DNA of 64,000 bases from Noviherbaspirillum sp. Root189 (lineage in GTDB: Bacteria > Pseudomonadota > Gammaproteobacteria > Burkholderiales > Burkholderiaceae_D). Below the pieces are notes generated by a model. It had not been told where the DNA came from, searched no databases, and saw only the letters and a program-made list of their open reading frames with translations. The stretch lies in the NCBI RefSeq assembly GCF_001428545.1, contig NZ_LMHZ01000002.1, positions 63,662 through 127,661 on the forward strand. The letters are read 5' to 3'. Position numbers and translations under genes: made by a program. This document shows, one piece after another, positions 8,904-17,976 of the stretch (its first letter is position 1; the number at the start of each line of letters is the position of its first letter).

Positions 8904-9067
8904 CGTCCTCTTTCATCCGGACTGTGACCGTCGGCCCTGGGATCACACCAGGTCTGCTGACCCTGCAGAATGCCTACGCGTGTACGTTGGCGTCTTGCAG
9001 GCGCTCGCGGGCTAGATGCGCAGGCATCATTACCGCCGGTGGGGAGTTTCGCCCCGCCCTGAGAACG
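8904..9067 (-). promoter_or_regulatory. FMN riboswitch (RFN element)
   Basis: On the minus strand the block contains the canonical RFN pieces in order: a closing P1 half CGTTCTC (9061-9067), AGGGCGGGGCGAAACTCCCC, ACCGGCGGTAATGATGCC, AGCCCGCGAGCGCC, then GGTGTGATCCCAGGGCCGAC, GGTCACAGTCCGGATGAAAG and the P1 partner GAGGACG (8904-8910). It senses flavin mononucleotide and represses the gene downstream. The 3' end is about 185 bases before the ribH ATG. Confidence 0.97.
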
Positions 9068-9186
9068 TTTTGGCTTTGCAGCCAAGGACGAATATAGCAT
9101 GTTGAAGCGCAGCGCACAGGAGAGGCCATGCTGAATCGCACTGACATCAGCCGCACTCCGGCGAGGCGCAATATGGCGCATAAGCA

Positions 9187-9228
9187 GAAAAGGGATCTCT
9201 GGACGGTGACGCCGTTCCAGGGATCCCT
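9187..9228 (-). terminator. Rho-independent terminator of the hiuH-puuD operon
   Basis: A long imperfect stem (9191-9206 with 9212-9228, one bulge and one wobble) is followed on the minus strand by TTTT (9187-9190). It lies 27 bases after the puuD stop. Confidence 0.85.
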
Positions 9229-9255
9229 CTGTGAACAAGGCAGGTTTGCAGATGT

Positions 9256-10446
9256 TTACTTCGCGCCGCCTTCGAACCAGCGGCCGATCAGCGCGCGCTC
9301 ATCCTCGGTCATGTTGGTTATGTTCCCCAATGGCATCGCCTTCTGCACCACAACTTGCTGGTAGATCTGCTGCGCATGAGCCTTGATCTGATCAGGCTGG
9401 TCGAACATCAGGCCTTTTGCTGGCGTCGGCATTAGCGTAGGCGCAGCCGCATGGCACTGGATACAGTGTTTGTCCATGACCGGCTTGACCTGTGCGACAT
9501 CGACGGCCGCGGCGGATGCTCCCGCCGCCGCAGCGGCCGGCCTGGACGGTGCAATCCACGCGGCGACCGCGGCCAGCAATGCCACCGCAACGATGGGATA
9601 GACGACGTTGACGACGCCCTTGTGACGCAGGATGAAGAACTGGCGAATCAGTACGCCGGCCACCATGATCAGTACCAGCACCAGCCAGTTGTACTGGTGG
9701 CTGTAGGTCATGTTGTAATGGTTAGACAGCATCGCAAACAGTACAGGCAACGTGAAGTAGGTGTTGTGCACGCTGCGCTGCTTGCCGCGTTGGCCATGGA
9801 TGGGATCGACCGGCTGGCCTGCTTTCATTGCCGCGACGACCTTGCGCTGTCCGGGAATGATCCAGAAAAACACATTGGCGCTCATGATGGTCGCGATCAT
9901 GGCACCGATGATCAGAAATGCGGCACGACCCGAGAACAGGTTGCAGGCCGCCCATGACGCGATGACCACAAAGGCAACTACCAGCACCGCAAGCAATCCT
10001 TCCTTCTTTTGCAACGCACGGCAAAGCACGTCATACACCAGCCATCCAACCACCAGGAATGCCAGTGCGAGAATGACGGCCACAGTGGGGGTCAGGTTCG
10101 CGACATTGGGATCGATCAGAAAGACCTTGGGATTGAACAGGTACAGCACCGAGAACAGGCCGAAACCCGACAACCAGGTGCTATACGACTCCCAGTAAAA
10201 CCAGTGCAAGTCTTCCGGCAAATGACGTGGCGCACCGAGGTATTTTTGTGGGTTATAGAAGCCACCCCCGTGCACGGCCCAGAGTTCGCCGCCCACGCCT
10301 TTTTCCTTCAGCGCCGCATCACTGGGAGCCCGCAGGCTGTTGTCCAGCCATACGAAATAAAACGAGGAACCAATCCACGCAATTGCCACAATGACGTGCA
10401 GCCAGCGCAGCAGCAAATTGGCCCAGTCGAGCAAATAACCTTCCAT
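9256..10446 (-). CDS. puuD: Urate hydroxylase PuuD (membrane, cytochrome c-fused)
   Basis: A 396-residue inner-membrane enzyme that oxidises urate to 5-hydroxyisourate and passes electrons to a C-terminal cytochrome c. The N-terminal two thirds has about eight membrane helices (starting LLLRWLHVIVAIAWIGSSFYF) and is typical of the PuuD urate oxidase domain. The tail has a heme c motif CIQCH (Cys328, Cys331, His332) and a probable axial Met371 in KAMPLGN. PuuD proteins replace the soluble uricase in many proteobacteria. It is the second gene of a hiuH-puuD unit (27-base gap) with a terminator behind it. Confidence 0.96.
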   Translation of the reverse strand: MEGYLLDWANLLLRWLHVIVAIAWIGSSFYFVWLDNSLRAPSDAALKEKGVGGELWAVHGGGFYNPQKYLGAPRHLPEDLHWFYWESYSTWLSGFGLFSVLYLFNPKVFLIDPNVANLTPTVAVILALAFLVVGWLVYDVLCRALQKKEGLLAVLVVAFVVIASWAACNLFSGRAAFLIIGAMIATIMSANVFFWIIPGQRKVVAAMKAGQPVDPIHGQRGKQRSVHNTYFTLPVLFAMLSNHYNMTYSHQYNWLVLVLIMVAGVLIRQFFILRHKGVVNVVYPIVAVALLAAVAAWIAPSRPAAAAAGASAAAVDVAQVKPVMDKHCIQCHAAAPTLMPTPAKGLMFDQPDQIKAHAQQIYQQVVVQKAMPLGNITNMTEDERALIGRWFEGGAK

Positions 10447-10473
10447 TGTTATGTCTCCTTCCTGATCGTCAAG

Positions 10474-10827
10474 TTAGCTGCCACGGTAGGTCGAATAACT
10501 CCAGGGGCTGGCTACCAGCGGCACGTGGTAGTGCTGGCTGGCGTCGGCCACGCCGAAGCGCAGGGTGACCACATCAAGAAAGGCGGGCTTGGGCAAGGCC
10601 AGTCCGAGTCCGGTGAAATAGGCGCCGATATGGAAATCGAGTTCATAGACACCGGCTTGGAAAGCGTTTCCTTCCAGCAGTGGACCGTCGCAGCGTCCAT
10701 CGGCGTTGGTGATTTTTGATAACAATTTATTTCTACGATTGTCGACAATTTTGTAAAGGTCGACCGTAATGCCTTGGCCAGGCTTGCCGTGCGCAGTGTC
10801 CAGCACGTGTGTAGTCAGACGACTCAT
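10474..10827 (-). CDS. hiuH: 5-hydroxyisourate hydrolase (transthyretin-like)
   Basis: A 117-residue enzyme that hydrolyses 5-hydroxyisourate, the PuuD product, to OHCU. The signature residues are all present: His7 in THVLDTAHGKP, Arg45 in DGR, His99 in HYHVP, and the C-terminal tetrapeptide YRGS (114-117). The start at 10827 is chosen because GGAG lies five bases before it; an ATG one codon earlier is too close to that site. It is the promoter-proximal gene before puuD and divergent from a GntR regulator. Confidence 0.96.
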   Translation of the reverse strand: MSRLTTHVLDTAHGKPGQGITVDLYKIVDNRRNKLLSKITNADGRCDGPLLEGNAFQAGVYELDFHIGAYFTGLGLALPKPAFLDVVTLRFGVADASQHYHVPLVASPWSYSTYRGS

Positions 10828-10951
10828 CATAACTCCATGATTATTTGGGATAACACCTGGCATTGCCAGGAATGGCGCCAGCGTTGAGCATGAGGTGCCG
10901 CCGCGACGGGTGACTGCAGCTGCTCGAGAGATTGAACAAAACGAATAACAA

Positions 10952-10963
10952 ATTGTTGACAAT
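10952..10963. promoter_or_regulatory. TTGTNNACAA palindrome, candidate GntR operator (hiuH/gntR intergenic)
   Basis: A perfect palindrome except for its centre (ATTGT-TG-ACAAT) lies almost midway between the divergent hiuH and gntR starts. FCD-type GntR proteins commonly bind TNGT...ACNA palindromes. Related copies are at 10738-10749 (inside hiuH) and 19286-19295 (before allC). Confidence 0.5.
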
Positions 10964-11089
10964 TCTATGGGCCGTTGGCATCCTCGTCAACATTGAAAGC
11001 GTGGCAGCTTGTTTAAAGCCCGCAACGGTGCGCAAAGCCCGGCTTTGCCGCACTTTGCATGATGCCGTCCAACCCTGATCCGGATCATT

Positions 11090-11815
11090 ATGGCCGCACG
11101 CCCCAAACTAGTGAGCGCACCTTCCGTACCGCAAGAATCGCGCCTTGCACCGGATGAGCGCATGTATTTTGAAATCTATGACGCCATCATGGAGCACCGC
11201 CTGCCGGCGGGCACCAAACTGACCGAGCAGGCGCTCACCGAAATTTACGGTCTGGCACGCCATAACGTGCGCAAGGTCCTCGTCAAGCTGGCCGCCGACG
11301 GCCTGGTTGATCTCGAACCCAATCGTGGCGCATATATTGCAAGCCCTACCGAACAGGAAGCACACGACATGTTCGAGTTGCGCCAGACACTGGAACAGAT
11401 GGCCATGCAAAAAGTGGCACGCAGTGCGACGGCGGCCGATTTTGCGCACCTGCGTCAAATGATAGACCGTGAGCGCGAAGCTTACATGCAGGGAAACCGC
11501 CCGTTGTGGATACGGCTGTCCGCTGATTTTCATATCGAGCTGGCGAAGCTTGCCGGCAACGCGTTGCTTGTCGACATGCTGCGTCGCCTGGTATCGCGGA
11601 CCACGCTGCTGATTTCGACGACCGAAACAACAGGTCAGCAGCCGTGCTCATTCGATGAACACCTTGCGGTGGTCGACGCGCTGGAAAAGAAAGACCACGT
11701 CGGTGCGCAACATGAAATGGCGCATCACCTGGAGCAATGTGCCTGCCGGATGCTCAAGCGGCCTGACAGGCGATTCGATTTGCGTTCGGCATTAGGTAAA
11801 CCGGACGCACAGTAG
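11090..11815 (+). CDS. GntR family regulator with FCD domain (purine genes)
   Basis: A 241-residue transcription factor. The winged helix-turn-helix is at about residues 25-88 (LTEQALTEIYGLARHNVRKVLVKL, then the wing PNRGAYIASP), and the all-helical FCD ligand domain follows to about 220 with its metal-binding His/Asp set (SADFHIELAKLAGN, DEHLAVVDALEKKD, MAHHLEQC). It sits between hiuH-puuD (divergent) and the permease-puuE-uraD genes (same strand), so it most likely controls urate/allantoin catabolism. The effector may be urate or allantoin, by inference only. Confidence 0.9.
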   Translation: MAARPKLVSAPSVPQESRLAPDERMYFEIYDAIMEHRLPAGTKLTEQALTEIYGLARHNVRKVLVKLAADGLVDLEPNRGAYIASPTEQEAHDMFELRQTLEQMAMQKVARSATAADFAHLRQMIDREREAYMQGNRPLWIRLSADFHIELAKLAGNALLVDMLRRLVSRTTLLISTTETTGQQPCSFDEHLAVVDALEKKDHVGAQHEMAHHLEQCACRMLKRPDRRFDLRSALGKPDAQ

Positions 11816-11882
11816 GGCAGGTACCACCACAAACCATAACAAGAACAACAATATTTCTCACACCCGCAGTTTTGGAGAAGAC

Positions 11883-13385
11883 ATGATGAGCACATCACAT
11901 ACTGCCGTGGCATCTGTGCCGGCAACCGATTCCGTACCGCTGGCCGGCAGCGCGGTCGACGAACGTCTACCTGCCGGCAAGCTGGCGACGCTGGGACTGC
12001 AACATGTCCTGGTGATGTACGCCGGCGCAATTGCCGTCCCGCTGATCATTGGCCGTGCGCTCAAGTTGCAGCCGGAACAGGTCGCTGCGCTGATCAGTGC
12101 GGACTTGTTCTGCTGCGGCCTGGTGACCTTGATTCAGTCGCTCGGCTTTGGCAAGCTGTTCGGTATTCGCATGCCAGTCATGATGGGCGTGACCTTTGCC
12201 TCAGTCAGTCCGATGCTGGCCATGGCTGCTAATCCGGCATTGGGCGTCACAGGCATTTTTGGCGCCGTCATCGGGGCAGGCATCATCTCGATATTCATCG
12301 CGCCCTTTGTCAGCCGGGTGCTTGCATTGTTTCCACCGGTCGTCACCGGAACGATTATCGCGGTGATCGGCATTTCGTTGATGCGCGTTGGTGTCAACTG
12401 GGCCATGGGTGGCACACCCAACATGGCGACGATTCCCGACCCCGCGTTTGCCAATCTCGTCGCTGCTGCAAAGGCAGCGGGGACCGCGTTGCCCGCCGGC
12501 CCGGCGCCGATGATTCCCAATCCGCAATACGCGGCGCTCGACAATCTCGGCATTGCACTGTTCGTGCTGATTGTCATCCTGCTGGTTGCCAAATACGGCA
12601 AGGGGTTTCTTGCCAATATCGCGGTACTGACCGGCATTGTCGCCGGTACCACGGTCGCCTATTTTCTCGATAAGGTTGACTTCGACAAGGTATCGACGGC
12701 CAAGACCTTCGCCATCGTCACGCCTTTCCAGTTCGGCATGCCGACCTTCGACGTCGTCGCGATCATGACGATGACGCTGGTCATGCTCGTCGTCATGATC
12801 GAATCGACCGGCATGTTCCTCGCGCTCGGAGAACTGACGGGCAAGGAGATCCGCAGAGACGACATCAGTCGCGGTTTGCGCGTCGATGGACTCGGTACGC
12901 TGATCGGCGGCATTTTCAATACCTTCCCGTATACCTCGTTCTCGCAGAACGTCGGCCTGGTTGGTGTGACCGGCGTGAAGAGCCGCTGGGTCTGTGTCGC
13001 CGCCGGCGTCATCCTGATAATCATGGGCGTCATTCCCAAGATCGCGCAAGCTGCCGAAGCCGTGCCGCAATTCGTGCTTGGCGGCGCCGGCCTTGTCATG
13101 TTCGGCATGGTTGCCGCTACCGGCATCCGCATTCTGGCAGCGGTCGACTACAAGAGCAACCGCAACAACCTGTTCATCGTTGCCATTGCTATCGGCTTCG
13201 GCATGTTGCCGCTGGTGGCTGAGCGCTATGCGCAACATATGCCCAAGGCACTGTCGCCGCTGCTGCATAGCGGGATTTTGCTGGCAGCGATCGTTGCGGT
13301 ATTACTCAACCTGTTTTTTAACGGCATCGCTTCCCAGGACGAGGCAGAGGCTGCGGCCAAGGCCAATACCCACGGCAGCGAATAA
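11883..13385 (+). CDS. NCS2 family purine permease (urate/xanthine type)
   Basis: A 500-residue inner-membrane symporter of the nucleobase:cation symporter-2 family with about 14 membrane helices. The family signature QNVGLVGVTGVKSR begins at Gln355. The N-terminus reads LGLQHVLVMYAGAIAVPLIIG, typical of the xanthine/urate (PbuX, UacT, PucJ) branch. Its place directly before puuE and uraD and after the GntR gene makes urate the likeliest cargo. A GGAG site lies before tandem ATGs (11883 and 11886). Confidence 0.92.
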   Translation: MMSTSHTAVASVPATDSVPLAGSAVDERLPAGKLATLGLQHVLVMYAGAIAVPLIIGRALKLQPEQVAALISADLFCCGLVTLIQSLGFGKLFGIRMPVMMGVTFASVSPMLAMAANPALGVTGIFGAVIGAGIISIFIAPFVSRVLALFPPVVTGTIIAVIGISLMRVGVNWAMGGTPNMATIPDPAFANLVAAAKAAGTALPAGPAPMIPNPQYAALDNLGIALFVLIVILLVAKYGKGFLANIAVLTGIVAGTTVAYFLDKVDFDKVSTAKTFAIVTPFQFGMPTFDVVAIMTMTLVMLVVMIESTGMFLALGELTGKEIRRDDISRGLRVDGLGTLIGGIFNTFPYTSFSQNVGLVGVTGVKSRWVCVAAGVILIIMGVIPKIAQAAEAVPQFVLGGAGLVMFGMVAATGIRILAAVDYKSNRNNLFIVAIAIGFGMLPLVAERYAQHMPKALSPLLHSGILLAAIVAVLLNLFFNGIASQDEAEAAAKANTHGSE

Positions 13386-13406
13386 CTTACTTACTACTAC
13401 TTCACC

Positions 13407-14351
13407 ATGCAGAAAGATAACGCATACCCCCGTGACCTCGTCGGCTATGGCCGGCAGATTCCTCACGCGCGCTGGCCCGGCCAGGCGCGCATCGCGGTGC
13501 AATTCGTCCTGAATTATGAAGAAGGCGGCGAAAACAATGTGCTGCATGGTGACAAGACTTCGGAGCAATTCCTGTCCGAGATTATCGGCGCGGCGGCATT
13601 CGAGGCGCGCCACATGTCGATGGAATCGATTTATGAATACGGTTCGCGTGCCGGCGTGTGGCGCATCCTGCGCGAGTTTGAGCAGCGCAAGCTGCCGCTG
13701 ACCGTGTTCGGCGTCGCCATGGCCTTGCAGCGACATCCCGAACTGACACAGGCATTCGTCGACCTTGGTCATGAAATTGCCTGCCACGGCTGGCGCTGGA
13801 TTCACTACCAGCACATGGATGAAGCCGTGGAGCGCGAGCATATGCGGATCGCGATCGACATCCAGCGTCAGCTGACCGGCAGCGCGCCGCTCGGCTGGTA
13901 CACCGGCCGCGATTCGCCCAATACCCGCAGGCTTGTGGTCGAGCAGGGCGGTTTTACCTATGACTCGGATTACTACGGCGACGACTTGCCTTTCTGGACC
14001 GAAGTCGAGACCTCGGCAGGCGAATCCAGGCCCCACCTGGTCGTGCCGTACACGCTGGACAGCAACGACATGCGCTTTGCGACGGCACAGGGTTTCAACA
14101 CTGGCGAACAGTTCTATCAATACCTGAAGGACAGCTTCGACGTGCTGTACGCGGAAGGCGATCCAAATGGACAGGACAGGCCGAAGATGCTGTCGATCGG
14201 CATGCACTGCCGGCTGCTCGGCAGGCCGGGACGCTTCCGCGCGCTACAACGTTTCCTTGATTATCTGCAGTCCCATGACAATGTGTGGATCTGCCGCCGT
14301 ATCGATATCGCCAACCACTGGATCAGCACGCATCCGTATCAAGCAAAATGA
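13407..14351 (+). CDS. puuE: Allantoinase PuuE (polysaccharide-deacetylase fold, metal-independent)
   Basis: A 314-residue allantoinase of the PuuE class, which opens allantoin to allantoate without the dinuclear metal centre of classical allantoinases. The NodB/polysaccharide deacetylase-like fold is seen in VQFVLNYEEGGENN, GHEIACHGWRW (about residue 125-135) and the C-terminal SIGMHCRLLGRPGR. It starts 21 bases after the permease stop, and its stop TGA shares ATGA with the uraD start, so permease-puuE-uraD form one operon. Confidence 0.95.
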   Translation: MQKDNAYPRDLVGYGRQIPHARWPGQARIAVQFVLNYEEGGENNVLHGDKTSEQFLSEIIGAAAFEARHMSMESIYEYGSRAGVWRILREFEQRKLPLTVFGVAMALQRHPELTQAFVDLGHEIACHGWRWIHYQHMDEAVEREHMRIAIDIQRQLTGSAPLGWYTGRDSPNTRRLVVEQGGFTYDSDYYGDDLPFWTEVETSAGESRPHLVVPYTLDSNDMRFATAQGFNTGEQFYQYLKDSFDVLYAEGDPNGQDRPKMLSIGMHCRLLGRPGRFRALQRFLDYLQSHDNVWICRRIDIANHWISTHPYQAK

Positions 14352-14866
14352 CGACCAAACATTTTTCTCTCGACAATCTGAATACCATGTCGCCAGCCGA
14401 TTTCACGGCGGCCCTCGGCGCAATTTTTGAACACTCGCCCTGGGTGGCGGAACGTGCAGCAGCCAAACGTCCATTTGCCAGCGTCGAGCAATTGCACGCT
14501 GCCATGGCCGATGCGGTCCGCAATGCCAGTGAGGCGGAACGCATCCAGCTCATTCGTGCCCACCCCGAACTGGCCGGCAAGGCGGCGGTGCGCGGCGAGC
14601 TCACCGAGGAATCGACGCGTGAACAAAAGGGTGCGGGACTCGACCAGTGCAGTGCCGAGGAATTCGCAAAGCTGCAGGATCTCAACAATCGCTACAACGA
14701 GAAATTCGGCTTTCCCTTTGTGATTGCCGTGAAGGGACACAATCGCCAAAGCATTCTGCAAAATGTTGAAAGGCGTCTCGGCAACGACCGCGATGCGGAG
14801 GCGAAGGAATGCATAGAACAAATCATTCGCATCGGCGGATTCCGCCTTGCAGACGCCGTGCAATAA
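14348..14866 (+). CDS. uraD: OHCU decarboxylase
   Basis: A 172-residue 2-oxo-4-hydroxy-4-carboxy-5-ureidoimidazoline decarboxylase, which completes conversion of HiuH product to S-allantoin. The catalytic His72 is in the conserved RAHPELAGKAA, and the segment LTEESTREQKGAGL follows as in the family; FGFPFVIAVKG is the C-terminal signature. The ATG overlaps the puuE stop by four bases (ATGA); the longer frame upstream is within puuE. Confidence 0.95.
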   Translation: MTTKHFSLDNLNTMSPADFTAALGAIFEHSPWVAERAAAKRPFASVEQLHAAMADAVRNASEAERIQLIRAHPELAGKAAVRGELTEESTREQKGAGLDQCSAEEFAKLQDLNNRYNEKFGFPFVIAVKGHNRQSILQNVERRLGNDRDAEAKECIEQIIRIGGFRLADAVQ

Positions 14867-14921
14867 GCTTATTCAACAAGAACGCGGCGCAGGACCAGAA
14901 AATAATAACAATATCGACCAT

Positions 14922-14947
14922 GGCATGCGGTTGAAAAACCGCATGCC
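14922..14947. other. 11 bp hairpin with GAAA loop between uraD and the porin
   Basis: A perfect 11 bp inverted repeat (14922-14932 with 14937-14947) closes a GAAA tetraloop 56 bases after uraD and 39 bases before the porin start. No T run follows, so it is not a typical terminator. It may stabilise or attenuate the transcript. Confidence 0.6.
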
Positions 14948-14985
14948 AGGCAGGCTCACACCCATCTTTCCTTTCGGGAGACAAA

Positions 14986-16074
14986 ATGAAAAAAACCACC
15001 GCCATCGCGGCAGCCATTGGCTGCCTCGCCATCCAGGGCGCATTTGCCCAGACCAACGTGACCGTGCAGGGCACGGTCGACCTGTTTGCCGGTTCGCTGA
15101 AATATAGTGGCGACGCGGGCCGCCGATCCGTTGTCAATAGCGGCGGCATGACCACGTCCTACTTCGGCTTCAAGGGGAGCGAAGACCTGGGCGGCGGACT
15201 CAAGGCGGAATTTGCGCTCAACGGATTCTTCCAGGGCGATACCGGCACGTCCGGTCGCTTCGGCGGCGACAACCTGTTCTCGCGTGATGCCAACGTCGGC
15301 TTGGCCGGAAGCTTCGGCAAGATTCAGTTCGGACGTGGTCTGGCGCCGAGCTTCCTGCCTACCGTGTTGTTCAATCCCTTCGGCGATTCATTCACCTTTT
15401 CGCCGCTGGTAGTGCATGCGTATGTGCCGTCGGGCGCATTCGGTGCGCGGAGCTGGATTGCATCGAACGCGTCCGACAGTGGCTGGAGCAACGAGATCAT
15501 TTACTCGACACCCGACTTCAATGGCTTGCGCGCGAACGTTCATTATCAGTTCGGTGAAGTTGCGGGTCGCAACGGAACGAACAATATCGCACTCAACCTG
15601 CTCTACTTCAAAGGGCCGCTCGCATTGTCAGCCTTCTATCACGATGCCGAGGTCAGTAATCCGAATTCCGGCGCAGCGTTGATTGATGCAACTGCGGCAC
15701 CGGTCAACTACCGCGCGATCACGCGTCAGAAAGCCTACTTTGTTGGCGGCAGCTACGATCTCAATATCGCCAAGCTGTTTGCCACCTACCAGGTCAACGA
15801 CGATGACACCGCGACCGCTGCCAGCATGAAGGACAAGACCTTCAGTCTCGGCATGAGCGCGCCGGTCGGTCCGGGTAAGGTCTTGCTTGGCTACGCGAAT
15901 ACCAGACGCGATGGCAGTCTGGTGGGCACCGAACTCAAGCGCGATACCGTGTCGGTGGGTTACGACTACCTGCTGTCGAAGCGTACCGATATCTACACGG
16001 TGCTGATGTCGGACAAGATCACTGCGTCCAGCCGTGCCGAAAGCTTCGGTATTGGCGTGCGTCACCGGTTCTAA
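14986..16074 (+). CDS. Outer-membrane porin (Burkholderia/Neisseria-type)
   Basis: A 362-residue general porin precursor. The signal peptide (MKKTTAIAAAIGCLAIQG, cleaved after GAFA) is followed by the standard first strand QTNVTVQGTVDLFAG, and the chain ends HRF with the C-terminal aromatic needed by the BAM machine. The alternation of strands and the YFGFKGSEDLGGGLKAEF block match 16-stranded trimeric beta-proteobacterial porins. It follows uraD in the purine cluster, so it may admit purines or ureides; that is inferred from position. A GGGAG ribosome site precedes the start. Confidence 0.93.
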   Translation: MKKTTAIAAAIGCLAIQGAFAQTNVTVQGTVDLFAGSLKYSGDAGRRSVVNSGGMTTSYFGFKGSEDLGGGLKAEFALNGFFQGDTGTSGRFGGDNLFSRDANVGLAGSFGKIQFGRGLAPSFLPTVLFNPFGDSFTFSPLVVHAYVPSGAFGARSWIASNASDSGWSNEIIYSTPDFNGLRANVHYQFGEVAGRNGTNNIALNLLYFKGPLALSAFYHDAEVSNPNSGAALIDATAAPVNYRAITRQKAYFVGGSYDLNIAKLFATYQVNDDDTATAASMKDKTFSLGMSAPVGPGKVLLGYANTRRDGSLVGTELKRDTVSVGYDYLLSKRTDIYTVLMSDKITASSRAESFGIGVRHRF

Positions 16075-16223
16075 CCCGTCATCCATGAGGAATGCCGCGC
16101 TGGTGGAGTAGGCGGCGGCAGCGGCCGAATCTCTGGAAGAGCAGCCGGAAAATTTGAATCGCGCGGTCGCCGCAAAGGCTTCGGTCAGCGTACCGATCTG
16201 CGTGTCCGGCTGCTGTTGGCACG

Positions 16224-16254
16224 AAAAAAAGAGGTGAGCCTTTCAGCTCGCCTC
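16224..16254 (-). terminator. Rho-independent terminator of the allC-lyase operon
   Basis: A 9 bp stem (16231-16239 with 16246-16254, one wobble) and 6-base loop are followed on the minus strand by seven T (16224-16230). It lies 24 bases beyond the lyase stop. Confidence 0.88.
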
Positions 16255-16278
16255 CCAAGGGCAGGTACCTTATTCTTC

Positions 16279-17907
16279 TTACGCGAACTTGCCGATTTTC
16301 TGCTCGACCGCGGAACGTACCGAGCCGGTGATCACGAAGGACTGCGCAACTTGAATATCCTTGTGGAACCAGCGGTCGCCATCCAGGCACGCCGGAATCT
16401 GGCGACGCACTTCGTCGTACGCAGCCTGGGTACCCTGACCCAGAACAAAGCCCGGCAACAGCGATTCGGTCATGGTGAGACCTTGCGCGGCCAGCAGCAT
16501 TTCGACGCCGACGATGTACTGGGTATTCGCCACCACGGTCGCCGCCTTGCGTGCGCACCAGGTCGAATTGGAGATGTGGTCCTCGCTGTTGCCTTTCGAT
16601 GGAATGCTGTCGACGCTGCCCGGCATGCACAGGGTGCGGTTTTCCATGACCAGCGAACTCATCGAGCATTGCACGACCGGGTAGCCGGTGTTGACGCCAC
16701 GGATACCGCTCATCAGGTTGCGCGGCAAACCCCACGACAAGGTCGGGTCGATCAGGCGCGCAATGCGGCGCTCGACGATACTGCCGAGGTCAGTCACCGC
16801 CATGGCCAGCAAGTCCATTGCCTGGGCCAGGTACTGACCATGGAAATTGCCGCCCGAGATGATTTCGAAGCCGCCTCCATCCTTGGAGAAGATCAACGGA
16901 TTGTCGGTCGCCGAATTGATTTCGCGTGTGACGATCGTGTCGATGTAATCAAGCGCATCGAACACCGGGCCGTACACCTGTGGTGCGCAGCGCAGCGAAT
17001 AGACATCCTGGATGCGCGGCGTGTAGGCGATATCGGTACGGCGCAACTCATCGGGGAACTGCACTGCGCGTGCTTCGTGGGTGGTACGTGTTGAACCCTT
17101 GAGCAGGTTGCGGATAATCGCCGCCGTCTTGATCTGGCCGGCATGCGGGCGGGCCAGCTGGATGCGCTCGTCGAAGCCCGACATTTCGGCGCGCATCGCT
17201 TCGAGCGTCAGACCGAGCGACAGGCAGGCATCCGACAACAGATTGCGTGCGTCATGCGCTGCCAGCACCGCGACAGCCAGCGATACGGTACAGCCGTTGA
17301 TCAGCGCGGAGGCATCTTTCGCCTTCAGGTCGAACTGGACCGGGCCGACACCGGATTCCGTGATCGCCTGCGGCGCGCTCATGCGCTTGCCACGATACAT
17401 GACTTCAGCCTCTTCAAAGCCGGCAATCGCTGCGGCAAGGTAAGCCAGCGGTGCGAGGTCGCCCGACGCACCAACCGAACCTTTCTGCGGCATGATCGGG
17501 TGAATGCCAGCGTTAATGAAGGCAAGCAGGCGGTCGACCACTTCAACGCGCGGCGCCGAATAATTGCTGGCGAACGCATTGGCACGCAGCAGCATGGTGG
17601 CGCGGCTGACTTCTTCGGAGAAGGGCTCACCGATGCCGGCCGCATGGGCCTTAATCATCTGCGTCTGGAACAGCGCGATGTGCTCGACCTTGATGCGGGT
17701 ATCCTTCAGCAAGCCGACGCCGGTATTGAAGCTGTACATCATCGGTGCTTCATCGTGCATCCATGTCGATTCGATGTAGTCGCGGCTCTGCTTGAGCGCA
17801 TCGCGCGAGGATTGAGCCAGGCCAACCTGCACGCCGGGATCGCGTGCAATGGCGACTACTTGTTCCGCTGTCAGATTAAAGCCATCGATCAATGTCGTTG
17901 TTGTCAT
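16279..17907 (-). CDS. MIO-type aromatic amino acid/histidine ammonia-lyase homologue
   Basis: A 542-residue enzyme of the histidine/phenylalanine ammonia-lyase family, which eliminates ammonia from an aromatic amino acid using the self-formed MIO group. The MIO triad Ala147-Ser148-Gly149 is intact in GSVGASGDLAPLAY. Tyr58 in YSFNTGVG and His88 in KAHAAGIG are in place, as are QDVYSLRCAPQV and the acidic NSEDHIS region where HutH has its Glu. The last motif continues ISNSTW, unlike usual HutH (VSM). It is 69 bases after the allantoate-amidohydrolase-like gene, on the same strand, with no hut genes near. The substrate is therefore open: histidine, tyrosine/phenylalanine or something ureide-linked. 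Confidence 0.85.
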   Translation of the reverse strand: MTTTTLIDGFNLTAEQVVAIARDPGVQVGLAQSSRDALKQSRDYIESTWMHDEAPMMYSFNTGVGLLKDTRIKVEHIALFQTQMIKAHAAGIGEPFSEEVSRATMLLRANAFASNYSAPRVEVVDRLLAFINAGIHPIMPQKGSVGASGDLAPLAYLAAAIAGFEEAEVMYRGKRMSAPQAITESGVGPVQFDLKAKDASALINGCTVSLAVAVLAAHDARNLLSDACLSLGLTLEAMRAEMSGFDERIQLARPHAGQIKTAAIIRNLLKGSTRTTHEARAVQFPDELRRTDIAYTPRIQDVYSLRCAPQVYGPVFDALDYIDTIVTREINSATDNPLIFSKDGGGFEIISGGNFHGQYLAQAMDLLAMAVTDLGSIVERRIARLIDPTLSWGLPRNLMSGIRGVNTGYPVVQCSMSSLVMENRTLCMPGSVDSIPSKGNSEDHISNSTWCARKAATVVANTQYIVGVEMLLAAQGLTMTESLLPGFVLGQGTQAAYDEVRRQIPACLDGDRWFHKDIQVAQSFVITGSVRSAVEQKIGKFA

Positions 17908-17976
17908 GTTGGGTACCGTGGTGTTCGTTTGTTGAATGATGAAGTAGTGGCTGTTTTGGAAAAGGTAAAGCGCGTG

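Noticed and set aside
8734-8946. Short leader peptide frame between the FMN riboswitch and ribH
   Set aside because: No ribosome site and the frame runs through aptamer structure; better explained as riboswitch leader RNA.
12201-13268. 355-codon open frame on the minus strand
   Set aside because: Antisense to the NCS2 permease; the Asp/His/Arg-rich composition is typical of such shadows.
16079-16735. 218-codon minus-strand frame past the lyase stop
   Set aside because: It overlaps the lyase gene in another frame and crosses the lyase terminator.
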